DNA from: JADKAV01 sp963732355
GTDB lineage: Bacteria; Actinomycetota; Actinomycetes; S36-B12; UBA10799
Reading direction: 5' to 3'
Assembly (NCBI GenBank): GCA_963732355.1
Contig: CAVSZD010000007.1
Span: forward strand, 1 to 64,000
DNA: 64,000 bases
In this document: positions 10,023 to 18,214 of the stretch, in pieces
Position numbering within the stretch: position 1 is the first letter of the stretch
Layout of the letters: every line of letters starts with the position of its first letter
Translations under genes and position numbers: made by a program
Notes under the pieces: model-generated
What the model was told of the DNA's origin: nothing
The model's input: the letters and a program-made list of their open reading frames with translations, nothing else
The model's database searches: none

Positions 10023-11846
10023 ATGTTCGTCAAGCGGATGATCTCCGCAGTAGCAGCCGTAGGGATGGCAGCGGGCCTGACTCTGGCCGCTGGTTCACCC
10101 GCTACGGCCACGCAATTACCAGTACCCAATCCACCGCTGACCGCGAAGTGCGGTCTTGACTTCGCGCTGGTGCTGGACAGTTCGGGCTCGATCGGGGAAA
10201 CGGGTATAGCGAACCTCAAGAAGGCATCCGATGCCTTCACAGAGGCCCTCGTGGACACCGGTTCCGCGGTCTCTGTGACGAGCTTCTCAGACACCAGCCC
10301 CGGCTACATCGACTACAACTGGCCTGCGACCCAGGGCACGAACCTCGCCCCCACGGCCCTGACCAGCGCCGGGTTGCCCACGATTCAGGGCAGCTACAAG
10401 AACCTTGTGAGCAACGGTATGACCAACTGGCAGGACGGATTCTTGAAGTCGCAGGCGTCGTTCAACGGGTTCACACCCGATAGCGCGCCCGACCTTCTCG
10501 TCCTCATCACCGATGGCTACCCCAACACCACCAATGGCGGAGGGGACCCGCTCGGTGAGGCCGTGAAGATCGCCGACCAGATGAAGACCGCAGGTGTGCA
10601 CATGTTCGGCATCGGTGTCGGCCAGGTGAGCACTAGCGCGATCAAGGCCGTCACGAGCGATGAGGCATTGCTTGCAGACGGTTCCAACTTCGCAACAGCC
10701 GGCTACACCACGACGACCGACTACGCCGCGCTTGCCAAGACGATGAAGACGATCGCCGTTCAACTGTGCGCGCCGTCGTTGACGATCACCAAGGTGATCA
10801 CCTCGTCCGAGAACCCCGAGCCGACACCGGCCGACGGGTGGACGTTCGACACCACAGTGACCATCCCGCAGGGCAAGGGGCAATGGGTCAAGCCCGGCAG
10901 CGACGACATCGCCGCTGGCGTGGCCAGCACCAAGTCCGTCGTGACCAGCCAGTCCGGCGCCGCGACGTTCCAGTGGGAGCCCGAGGGTGACCTCGTGACC
11001 GACCCCGTCATCGTGACGGAGAAGGCCAAGCTCGGCTACACCCCGGCCACCGCTCTCGAGTGCGTCGCGAAGAACCTGCTCGAAGGCACACAGCGGGCGT
11101 TCAGCGTGACGGCCACCAGTGCGGGCACGTGGAACCTCGGCAGCATCGATCCCAAGGAGATCGTGACCTGCACGGCGACCAACGTGTTCACAGGCACGGG
11201 TTCATTGAAGATCACCAAGGAGTTCAACGCGCAGGAATCGGGCTACGTCGGCAGTTTCGACGTCGCCTACAGCTGCCTGGACGGGAACGCTTTGGTGAAG
11301 AAGGGCACGCTGGCACTGACCGCCGGGCAGTCCGAGACCATTTCGGATCTCCCGACCGGAACGGTGTGCACGGTGTCCGAGCCGACGTTGCCGGCCAACC
11401 CCAGCGGGTGGACGTTCAACCCGCCGACGTTCAGCCCCGGCGACCAGGCAACGATCACTAAGGGTGGGGTTGCGGCGATCTCGGTCGTCAACTCCGTGGC
11501 CCAGGTCAACCCGGTAGTCGTCAAGAAGGTCTGCCCGATCAACGTCACGCTGCACAAGCCGCAGCCGAAGCTGGTCGGCAACCAGATCCTGACGGACAAG
11601 ATCACGACCAAGAAGAGCTCCTGCACCATGCTCAAGCCAATCGTGCTCTGCCGTCCGCTGCTGACGACCAGTGCCGGTGAAACCGCCTTCTGCAAGGCCA
11701 AGGTCACCAAGTCCGGCAAGGTGTCGGTGAAGACCGGTGGATACGCCAAGGTGCGTGTCACTGTCAAGGTGAAGGTCCAGCCGAAGTCCGGCATGACCGA
11801 TCAATGGAAGGGCAACACCTGGGCGAAAGCCTGGATGCTGAAGTAG
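10023..11846 (+). CDS. VWA-domain surface protein C
   Basis: The smallest paralogue, 607 residues. The ATG start is chosen because GGAAGGA lies just upstream and the protein then begins with a normal signal peptide (MFVKRMISAV, ending ATA). The VWA domain has DSSGS and LITDGYP and is flanked by cysteines (AKCG and QLCA), as in protein A. Two prealbumin-like domains follow, then the shared C-terminal domain with four cysteines (KKVC, SSC, LC, FC) and the tail WKGNTWAKAWMLK. It has no repeat array and no LPXTG. The three genes form a tandem family, each with its own terminator, so they are probably separate transcription units. Confidence 0.85.
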   Translation: MFVKRMISAVAAVGMAAGLTLAAGSPATATQLPVPNPPLTAKCGLDFALVLDSSGSIGETGIANLKKASDAFTEALVDTGSAVSVTSFSDTSPGYIDYNWPATQGTNLAPTALTSAGLPTIQGSYKNLVSNGMTNWQDGFLKSQASFNGFTPDSAPDLLVLITDGYPNTTNGGGDPLGEAVKIADQMKTAGVHMFGIGVGQVSTSAIKAVTSDEALLADGSNFATAGYTTTTDYAALAKTMKTIAVQLCAPSLTITKVITSSENPEPTPADGWTFDTTVTIPQGKGQWVKPGSDDIAAGVASTKSVVTSQSGAATFQWEPEGDLVTDPVIVTEKAKLGYTPATALECVAKNLLEGTQRAFSVTATSAGTWNLGSIDPKEIVTCTATNVFTGTGSLKITKEFNAQESGYVGSFDVAYSCLDGNALVKKGTLALTAGQSETISDLPTGTVCTVSEPTLPANPSGWTFNPPTFSPGDQATITKGGVAAISVVNSVAQVNPVVVKKVCPINVTLHKPQPKLVGNQILTDKITTKKSSCTMLKPIVLCRPLLTTSAGETAFCKAKVTKSGKVSVKTGGYAKVRVTVKVKVQPKSGMTDQWKGNTWAKAWMLK

Positions 11847-11854
11847 CCCAATAA

Positions 11855-11889
11855 CGCCAAGGCCCCTGCGATGGTGGGGGCCTTCGGCG
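11855..11889 (+). terminator. Hairpin terminator after surface protein C
   Basis: CGCCAAGGCCCC pairs with the downstream GGGGCCTTCGGCG with one bulged base. It lies directly after the stop codon, as in the two paralogues. Confidence 0.65.
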
Positions 11890-11932
11890 TGCCAGTTGAA
11901 CACCACAACCGGACACCTGCCAGACTGACGCG

Positions 11933-12499
11933 GTGATTGTCGAACCGCTCGGGATCCAGGGCGCCTTCCTGATCACGCCCTCTGCGCATCAGGATCAGCG
12001 CGGCGAGTTCTACGAGTGGTACCGCCCGGACCTGCTCGCCGACGTGACCGGCGCGGATTGGTGCGTGCGCCAGGGCAACGTGTCGCAATCGCGGCAGGGG
12101 GCGTTGCGCGGCATCCACTTCGCCGACATACCCCCTGGTCAGGCCAAGTACGTGACTTGTGTGCAGGGGCGGGTGGCCGACGTGGTGGTCGACATCCGGG
12201 TGGGCTCACCGACTTACGGCCGATGGATCCCGGTGGAACTCGACGCCCGACGCAAGTCCGCCGTGCTGATCAGCGAAGGGCTCGGCCACGGTTTCCAGGC
12301 GCTCACCGAGGACGCGACTGTGATGTACCTGCTGTCGCAGCGGTACAACCCTGGCACCGAACACGGGATCAACCCCCTGTGCCCGACATTGGCCATCCGC
12401 TGGCCAGTACCCAACCCGATCATTTCGGACAAGGACCGCTTGGCCCCGAACCTGCCGGCCGCGGCCGCCCAGGGGTTGCTGCCCAAGTACCTGGGGTGA
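11933..12499 (+). CDS. rfbC: dTDP-4-dehydrorhamnose 3,5-epimerase family protein
   Basis: 188-residue cupin enzyme of the RmlC/RfbC family, which epimerises dTDP-4-keto-6-deoxy sugars in rhamnose and related deoxysugar synthesis. Family marks are QDQRGEFYEWY near the start, the histidine in RGIHF, and HGFQALTEDATVMYLLS followed by YNPGTEHGI. It starts with GTG. No other dTDP-sugar gene is next to it, so the exact sugar (rhamnose or another) is open. It could be a non-rhamnose 3,5-epimerase of the same family. Confidence 0.85.
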   Translation: MIVEPLGIQGAFLITPSAHQDQRGEFYEWYRPDLLADVTGADWCVRQGNVSQSRQGALRGIHFADIPPGQAKYVTCVQGRVADVVVDIRVGSPTYGRWIPVELDARRKSAVLISEGLGHGFQALTEDATVMYLLSQRYNPGTEHGINPLCPTLAIRWPVPNPIISDKDRLAPNLPAAAAQGLLPKYLG

Positions 12500-12508
12500 G
12501 TCCCCCGC

Positions 12509-12624
12509 ATTGTCGCGTTGTTGCGCCACCTGGAGATCGTTTGTCGCGTTGCTGCTGGTCCGCGTCCCGGAAAACCCGCAACAACGCAACACTCGGACAG
12601 ACCCGTAGGTAACAACGCGACAAT
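12509..12624. repeat. Palindromic element, family B, copy 1
   Basis: Outer arms ATTGTCGCGTTGTT (12509–12522) and AACAACGCGACAAT (12611–12624) are perfect inverted repeats about 90 bases apart, with weaker inner repeats of the same GTTGTTGC type. It starts 10 bases after the rfbC stop. A sister element lies on the other side of the next gene. Confidence 0.7.
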
Positions 12625-12708
12625 CCAGGCTGTGGACTGAGCTCAATCGCCGTCCACAGTTCACGAACCTTCGGAAGAACTGGACTCGAATCGGGTCACG
12701 ATCGGTAG

Positions 12709-13548
12709 GTGACGGCCTTTCAAGTGACCCGCGATGGCGGGGGAGGTATGAGCTACGTCTCGACGCGGCGCGCCGGACTGCGAACCCCCACTCGGGGAGT
12801 GCGTCTACCTCGGAGTGAAGATTCCTGGTGGGACGAGGTCGGAGCATTCTCGCTGGTCTTGCCTGCGGGCGGGGCGTTCTCGCACGCAACGGCCGCACAG
12901 ATCCACGGGCTCCCGCTCCCGCCGTCCCACATGGACGCCATGCCGTTTCATGTCACCGTGCCGCACGGTATCGCCCGAGGCAGTAGGCGCGGGGTCGCCT
13001 GGCACACGTCGCAGACCGTCGGCGCCGTCACTACTGTCCGAACCCTTCCAGTGACGGATGCAGGTCGCACGTGGCTCGACCTGGGCCAGTTCCTACCCTT
13101 GCCCTACCTCGTGGCGGCGTTGGATCGGATCCAGCGCAGAGGTTTGTGCACCGACCTGGTCGTGCCGCGTGGCGTCCGAGGAGCGGGCCTGCTGCGGCAG
13201 GCCATGGTGATGGCAGACCCAAGCAGCAGATCCCCGCGGGAATCCATACTCCGTGTCCACGTTCAGCTGGCCAACCTGCCCACACCGCAGTCGAACTTCG
13301 ACGTCATCCACGAAGGCGAGTGGATCGGATGCGGCGATCTCGTGTGGCCGGAGTTCCAGGTCTACGTCGAGTACGACGGGGAGCATCATGAGGATCCTCG
13401 GCAGCGGCATCAGGATGCGCAGACCCGCAACCGCCTGGCGCAACTCGGGTGGACGGTGCGGGTCGTGACCAAAGCAATGATGGGGTCGGTTCACAACGTC
13501 ATGTCGATGCTCGCGGAGGACCTGCGCGCCCACGGCTGGTGCGGCTGA
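12709..13548 (+). CDS. DUF559/AbiEi-like protein with PD-(D/E)XK-type C-terminus
   Basis: 279 residues (start uncertain; ATG at 12748 is an alternative). The N-terminal two thirds resemble the AbiEi-like domain common in actinobacterial proteins of unknown role (GGAFSHATAAQIHGLPLP, TLPVTDAGRTWLDL). The C-terminal part has a Vsr/DUF559-like nuclease layout: a glutamate in SPRESILR, an aspartate in GDLVWPEFQ and the VEYDGEHH segment, followed by a basic helix. These match a PD-(D/E)XK active site by pattern only. It stands alone, with no partner toxin or antitoxin, and is bracketed by two palindromes. A second relative lies at 42498–43361. Confidence 0.65.
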   Translation: MTAFQVTRDGGGGMSYVSTRRAGLRTPTRGVRLPRSEDSWWDEVGAFSLVLPAGGAFSHATAAQIHGLPLPPSHMDAMPFHVTVPHGIARGSRRGVAWHTSQTVGAVTTVRTLPVTDAGRTWLDLGQFLPLPYLVAALDRIQRRGLCTDLVVPRGVRGAGLLRQAMVMADPSSRSPRESILRVHVQLANLPTPQSNFDVIHEGEWIGCGDLVWPEFQVYVEYDGEHHEDPRQRHQDAQTRNRLAQLGWTVRVVTKAMMGSVHNVMSMLAEDLRAHGWCG

Positions 13549-13550
13549 AA

Positions 13551-13663
13551 TGTTGTGTTGTTACGACTCACCCGTGCCCAGTGTTGCGTTGTTGCGGGGT
13601 TCACGACCGTCAAATCAGCAACGACACCACAATCGGCGCCGAGCCTCCGTAACAACGCAACAA
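13551..13663. repeat. Palindromic element, family B, copy 2
   Basis: TGTTGTGTTGTTACG at the left end pairs, with one mismatch, with CGTAACAACGCAACA at the right end. Length and arm sequence are close to those of the copy at 12509–12624. It begins two bases after the stop codon of the DUF559-like gene and lies between convergent genes. Confidence 0.65.
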
Positions 13664-13679
13664 ACGGCCGGCGGCCGAC

Positions 13680-14441
13680 TCAGCGCATCTTCGACACCCG
13701 GCGGAAGACCGGGCGGGGTGCGTGGCGCAGGCCGCTCATGAGCACCCGCAGCGACCCGGGGACCCACACCGTGACCGGTCCCGAGCGCAGGTTCTTCGCG
13801 ATAGTCTCGGCCACGTCCTGCGGGTCGCAGGTCAGCGGAGCCTCCTTGTGGCCGGCGCTCATGCGGGTGCGCACCATCCCGGGGCGCACGACCATGATTC
13901 GGAGCGGCTCGTCGGCGAGTGCGTCGGCCAGACCGTTGGCCCAGGCATCCAGGCCGACCTTGGTTGCGCCGTACACGTAGTTGTCCGCACGCGGCCGCTC
14001 CCCCGCCACGGACGACAGAACCACAAGCGCACCGTGGCCCTGCAGCCGAAGCCTCTGAACGAACTCGGTGCCCAGTTGCATCTGGCTCACAAAGTTGACC
14101 ATTGCCACGTCGCGCGCCAAACCGGAGTCCGTCTCCACGGAGGAGTCCGGGGTGATCCCCGCGGCGAGCACGACCACGTCGATGTCGCCCGCCTCGAAGC
14201 ACCGACCGGTCAGGACCGGGACGTCAAGCTCACCGGCGAGGTCGGCTAGAACGACAACGACTTCGACGCCTCGATCACGCCAACCCTGCGCGACAGTCTC
14301 CAACTCGGCCTCGTTGCGCCCGAGCAGAACGACCCGCTGCAGACGCCCGCCCGTGGCGAAGCGCTCGAGGATGGCCTGACCGATCTCGGACGTGCCCCCG
14401 ACGAGCAGCACACTCTGGACGTTTCCCAATGAATCGATCAC
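13680..14441 (-). CDS. dprE2: Decaprenylphosphoryl-2-keto-beta-D-erythro-pentose reductase
   Basis: 253-residue short-chain dehydrogenase. With DprE1 it converts decaprenylphosphoryl ribose to decaprenylphosphoryl arabinose, the arabinose donor for cell-wall arabinan. The nucleotide-binding motif is GGTSEIG near residue 16, and the catalytic pair is in YVYGATK. It overlaps the end of dprE1 by four bases, so the two are co-translated, the usual arrangement. DprE2 is known in Mycobacterium as a non-covalent partner of DprE1 at the membrane or periplasm. Confidence 0.9.
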   Translation of the reverse strand: MIDSLGNVQSVLLVGGTSEIGQAILERFATGGRLQRVVLLGRNEAELETVAQGWRDRGVEVVVVLADLAGELDVPVLTGRCFEAGDIDVVVLAAGITPDSSVETDSGLARDVAMVNFVSQMQLGTEFVQRLRLQGHGALVVLSSVAGERPRADNYVYGATKVGLDAWANGLADALADEPLRIMVVRPGMVRTRMSAGHKEAPLTCDPQDVAETIAKNLRSGPVTVWVPGSLRVLMSGLRHAPRPVFRRVSKMR

Positions 14442-15772
14442 AATCCCAGCCTCACCGATAGGTCACTACGGAACTTGCGGCCAGGGTCGACGCGGTCGCG
14501 CAGCGCCTGGAACTCCTTAGCCCGCGGGAACATCGCATTGAAGGTCTCCGGCGACATGCGGGAGTCCTTGGTCAGGTAGATCCGCCCGCCCGCCTCGACG
14601 ACCTCGGCATCCATGCCGTCGAGCAGGGCATTGAGCCCCGGCACGTCGGTGGGGATGTCCAAAGCCAACGTCCAGCCCTTGAGCGCGAACGTGATGGGGC
14701 TCGGGCCCTCGGGGCCGAAACGCTTGAGCACGGCCAGGAACACTGGGCACTTGGCGGCGGCGAACTGTTCCAGCAGGCTGCGCAGGACGTCCTCCTGGCC
14801 GTCGGGCACGATCACCTGGTACTGCAGGAAGCCGCGCCGTCCGTAGATGTAGTTCCAGTCCGCGACCCCGTCCAAGGGGTGGAAGAAGGTCGCGATGCTC
14901 TGCAACTCGCCGACCCGCTGCTTGGGCGCCTTGCGGAACCACATCTCGTTGAACGCCGCCACTGACAACCGATTCAATGCCAGGTTGGGCACGGCCTTGG
15001 GCGCGGGGATTGGTCGGCCCGGACCGTAGGCAAGGGGGTCCGCGCGGCGGTCAGCTGGCAGATCGTCAACGCCCGCGAAGTCGCCGGTCGTCAACACGCT
15101 GCGCCCCAGCTTGCGACCCGTGGCCAAGGTGTCGACCCAGGCCACCGAGTAGCGATGTGTGGAGTCGGCGGCGTACATGGCGGCGATCAGGTCGTCGAGG
15201 TCTTCGGCGCGGGTGGTGTCGACGAGCAACTGCGACGTCTCGATCGGGCGCATCCGGATCCGAGCGCCGGCGATCAAGCCGGTTAGACCCATCCCACCTG
15301 TGGTCGCCCAGAACAACTCGGGGTCGTCTTGCGGCGACACCCGGACCTGCTCCCCCGACGCAAGCACAAGGTCGATGGACTCGGTGTGAGCGGACAACGC
15401 CCCGTCGACGTGGTGGTTCTTCCCCTGGATGTCGGAGGCCAGCGCGCCGCCCATGCTCACGTAACGAGTGCCCGGGGTGACGGGGACAAAATAGCCTGCC
15501 GGGACGCTGACCCTCAACAGGTCGTCAATGGATAGCCCCGCCGCGATGTCCATCACCGGGCCAGGTTCACTGCACTCCTGCAACGCGTCCGTGGAAATCA
15601 CCAAACCGCCGGCGTTCTGCGCGGCGTCGCCATACGCGCGGCCGAGCCCACGACCGAGGACACTGGACGCGGCAGCCACCATCTCGGCGGCTTGTTCAAC
15701 CGTCTCAGGCCGCACGACATGGGCTTGCGAGAACGTGGAACGACCCCAACCGGTCAGAGTCTCGAACGCCAC
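14438..15772 (-). CDS. dprE1: Decaprenylphosphoryl-beta-D-ribose 2-oxidase
   Basis: 444-residue FAD-dependent oxidase that forms the 2-keto intermediate for DprE2. The FAD-binding half shows GRGLGRAYGDAAQNAGG and YVSMGGALASDIQGKNHH; the C-terminal half ends like the mycobacterial enzyme (KDSRMSPETFNAMFPR, VDPGRKFRSDLSVRL). The residue that is Cys387 in M. tuberculosis, target of benzothiazinones, is Ala370 here (GWTLALDIP). Its length is close to the 461 residues of M. tuberculosis DprE1. It is the first gene of a two-gene unit with dprE2. Confidence 0.93.
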   Translation of the reverse strand: MAFETLTGWGRSTFSQAHVVRPETVEQAAEMVAAASSVLGRGLGRAYGDAAQNAGGLVISTDALQECSEPGPVMDIAAGLSIDDLLRVSVPAGYFVPVTPGTRYVSMGGALASDIQGKNHHVDGALSAHTESIDLVLASGEQVRVSPQDDPELFWATTGGMGLTGLIAGARIRMRPIETSQLLVDTTRAEDLDDLIAAMYAADSTHRYSVAWVDTLATGRKLGRSVLTTGDFAGVDDLPADRRADPLAYGPGRPIPAPKAVPNLALNRLSVAAFNEMWFRKAPKQRVGELQSIATFFHPLDGVADWNYIYGRRGFLQYQVIVPDGQEDVLRSLLEQFAAAKCPVFLAVLKRFGPEGPSPITFALKGWTLALDIPTDVPGLNALLDGMDAEVVEAGGRIYLTKDSRMSPETFNAMFPRAKEFQALRDRVDPGRKFRSDLSVRLGL

Positions 15773-15828
15773 CTCTTCAGCCTACGAGAGGGCCGTTGCC
15801 CGGTTTGCGCCGACGTCCGGGGTTGCGC

Positions 15829-16209
15829 TCAAGGCAGTTCCCGCACATCCCACGCGTGGTCGAAAGCTGCTCGCGCCTGCTTCTTCTCCCCCGCCTCGTA
15901 CAGCCCGACCCCCGCCCAGTACCAGGCCCGCCAGTCGTTCGGGTCGGCCTGTGCGGCCGCGATTCGATCGTCCAGTGGTCGCTCGTCGGGTTCGGTCATC
16001 TGCGAGCCCAACTCCTGCATGCGGAACCCGAAACGCACCTCGCGCCACACGATCCAGCCGGCCAGCAGCGGGAGGATCAGAACGGCCAAACCCAAGCCCA
16101 CGGCGGCCGGTTCACCGGAGGTGATGAAGTCCCAGCCGCGCCAGGCGACTAGTGCCGCGTAAAGGGCGAAGGCCACAGCCATCACCAGGGCGATGCGGCG
16201 CGCGATCAC
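15829..16209 (-). CDS. Small membrane protein with TPR-like tail
   Basis: 126 residues. Two hydrophobic segments (about 5–22 and 36–56) are followed by a soluble region with a tetratricopeptide-like repeat (DWRAWYWAGVGLYEAGEKKQARAAFDHA). It overlaps the end of dapB by four bases, so it is translated with it. It is probably a conserved actinobacterial protein, but I recognise no named family. Confidence 0.7.
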   Translation of the reverse strand: MIARRIALVMAVAFALYAALVAWRGWDFITSGEPAAVGLGLAVLILPLLAGWIVWREVRFGFRMQELGSQMTEPDERPLDDRIAAAQADPNDWRAWYWAGVGLYEAGEKKQARAAFDHAWDVRELP

Positions 16210-16937
16210 GCCAGGTCCAGGAACTCATCCAGTCCGACGGTCAACCCAGGGACCTGACCCACCTTGCGGATGCCGAGCAGAACCCCGGGCATGAAGGAAC
16301 TGCGGTCCAGGCTGTCGTGCCGGATCGTCAACGTCTCGCCCTCCCCCCCGAGCAGAACCTCCTGGTGGGCGATCAGACCCCGCAGCCGGACAGAGTGGAT
16401 CGTCACGTCGTCGACACGGGCGCCCCGAGCCCCGTCCAGGGACTTCGTGGTGGCGTCGGGCGAGGGCCGCCCTTCCCGGGCCTGGGAGATCAACTCCGCG
16501 GTGCGCACTGCGGTTCCCGAGGGTGCATCCACCTTGTTGGGGTGGTGCAATTCGATGATTTCGACGGACTCGAAGAATGGTGCAGCCTGTGCGGCGAACC
16601 TCATCATGAGCACCGCCCCGATGCTGAAGTTGGGCGCTACCAGCACCCCGACCTGGGGGTGCGCGGCCAGCAACGCCTCGACCTGTCCGAGCCGTTCACT
16701 GTCAAACCCACTGGTCCCCACCACGACATGCACCCCGGCCCGGGCGCAGTGTTCCACGGTCCGCATCACGACATCGGGTGCGGTGAAGTCGACGACCACA
16801 TCACAGTCGTCGAGCAGCTCCAAAGGATCCCCGAGGTCGACGCGCGCCAGCACCTCCATGTCATGGGCTGCCTCAACCGCGTCGCACACCGTGGCGCCCA
16901 TCCGTCCGGCAGCACCGACAACTCCGACTCGAATCAC
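16206..16937 (-). CDS. dapB: 4-hydroxy-tetrahydrodipicolinate reductase
   Basis: 243 residues. NAD(P)H-dependent reductase of the diaminopimelate/lysine pathway. The N-terminus has GAAGRMG; the signature HHPNKVDAPSGTA holds the catalytic His and Lys. Length and motifs are normal. It lies directly downstream of the M16 protease gene, as in other actinobacteria. Confidence 0.95.
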   Translation of the reverse strand: MIRVGVVGAAGRMGATVCDAVEAAHDMEVLARVDLGDPLELLDDCDVVVDFTAPDVVMRTVEHCARAGVHVVVGTSGFDSERLGQVEALLAAHPQVGVLVAPNFSIGAVLMMRFAAQAAPFFESVEIIELHHPNKVDAPSGTAVRTAELISQAREGRPSPDATTKSLDGARGARVDDVTIHSVRLRGLIAHQEVLLGGEGETLTIRHDSLDRSSFMPGVLLGIRKVGQVPGLTVGLDEFLDLA

Positions 16938-16941
16938 AAGC

Positions 16942-18214
16942 TCACTCCAACCGGGCCGACAGCAACATCGATGGCAGGCGCGTCAGCACCGTCTGGGCCA
17001 GGTCACACACGTCGCGGGTCTTCACGGCAGCGACCTTCGCCAAGCCCTCGTTCAAACCCGTGATCTTCTCGCCGAACAGCGCCCGCGTCCCCAGGCGCAT
17101 CAGACGCATGCCCAGGATCCTCAAGGTCGAGCACCATCTGACCCTTGACCTGGTTCTTGGCCGACTGCACCTCGTCGTCGGCGATGCCGGCAGTCGCCAC
17201 TTCGTGCAGCACCGCCTCGATCACCTCGCGGGTCTGGTCGAGCTTCTCCGGGGCACATCCGGCGTGGACCCCGAAGATCCCGGCGTCGCTGTAGCTGGAA
17301 CGGAAGGCGGCCACCGAGTAGGCGAGGCTGCGTCGCTCGCGCACCTCCTGGAAGAGCCGGCTGGACATGCCCCCACCCAGGATGGTGTGCAGCACGGCCA
17401 TGGCGTAACGCCGGTCGTCCCCACGTGGGATCCCGGGATATCCGTGCACGTAATTGACCTGCTCGAAGGGCCGGGCCAGGGCAGAGCGTGCGGGTTTGGG
17501 CACCCGCGGACCGGCCACCGCCTTGGGTACCTTGACCGGGGATGCTGCGGTGCCGAAGGCCTTCTGGACCAGGGACACCACGCGCCGGTGATTGGCGCTG
17601 CCCACGGCCGTCACGACGTAGTTGTCGGGTGCGTAGTAGCGGCGGTAGTGACCTTTGATGGCGGCACCTCGCATGCCACTCACGCTTGTCGCCGTACCAG
17701 CAACCGCCGTAGCCAGCGGGTGACCGTGGAACATCAGAGACTCAAGTTCGTTGCGCGCCACGTCCATCGGATCGTCCTCCGACATGGCGATCTCTTCAAG
17801 GACCACCTCGCGCTCAGCCTCGACATCGGAGGGCCGCAGCAGCGAGTTCGCCAGCATGTCGGCGAGCACGTCAATGGCGACCTCGAGGTGCTCGTCGAGC
17901 AGCCGCACGTGGTAGCAGGTGTACTCCTTGGTGGTGAAAGCGTTGATCTCACCGCCGACACCCTCGATGGAGGTGGCGATATCCAGCGCCGACCTGCGTT
18001 GTGTCCCCTTGAAGAGCAGGTGCTCCAGGAAGTGTGTGGCACCGGAAGTGGACGGCGTCTCATGCCGGGAGCCGATGGGCACCCAGACACCAATTGAGAC
18101 CGACCGGACAGCAGGGATCGACTCGGTGAAAACCCGCGGCCCCGAGGGGATGTCAGTGCGGTGAACACTGATCCCCCCGGGGTCGCGAAGCACTACCGCC
18201 GAGCGAGGGCTCAC
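16942..18214 (-). CDS. pepR: M16 family zinc protease (+1 frameshift near 17110)
   Basis: Processing-peptidase-like protease of about 423 residues once corrected. The inverted zinc motif HFLEH is followed by a downstream glutamate (EREVVLEEIAMSEDD). The GTG start overlaps the stop of pnp (GTGA). The frame breaks after QVKGQMVLDLEDPG; dropping one base near 17110 gives DPGMRLMRLGTRALFGEKIT and runs on to a stop at 16942. In M. tuberculosis the same gene (pepR) sits between gpsI/pnp and dapB. The break is at a conserved point in a core gene and is probably an error in the sequence. Confidence 0.85.

Noticed and set aside
12..11846. LPXTG or LAXTG sorting signals in the three VWA proteins
   Set aside because: The C-termini end WRKSWILR or WAKAWMLK with no hydrophobic helix or sorting motif.
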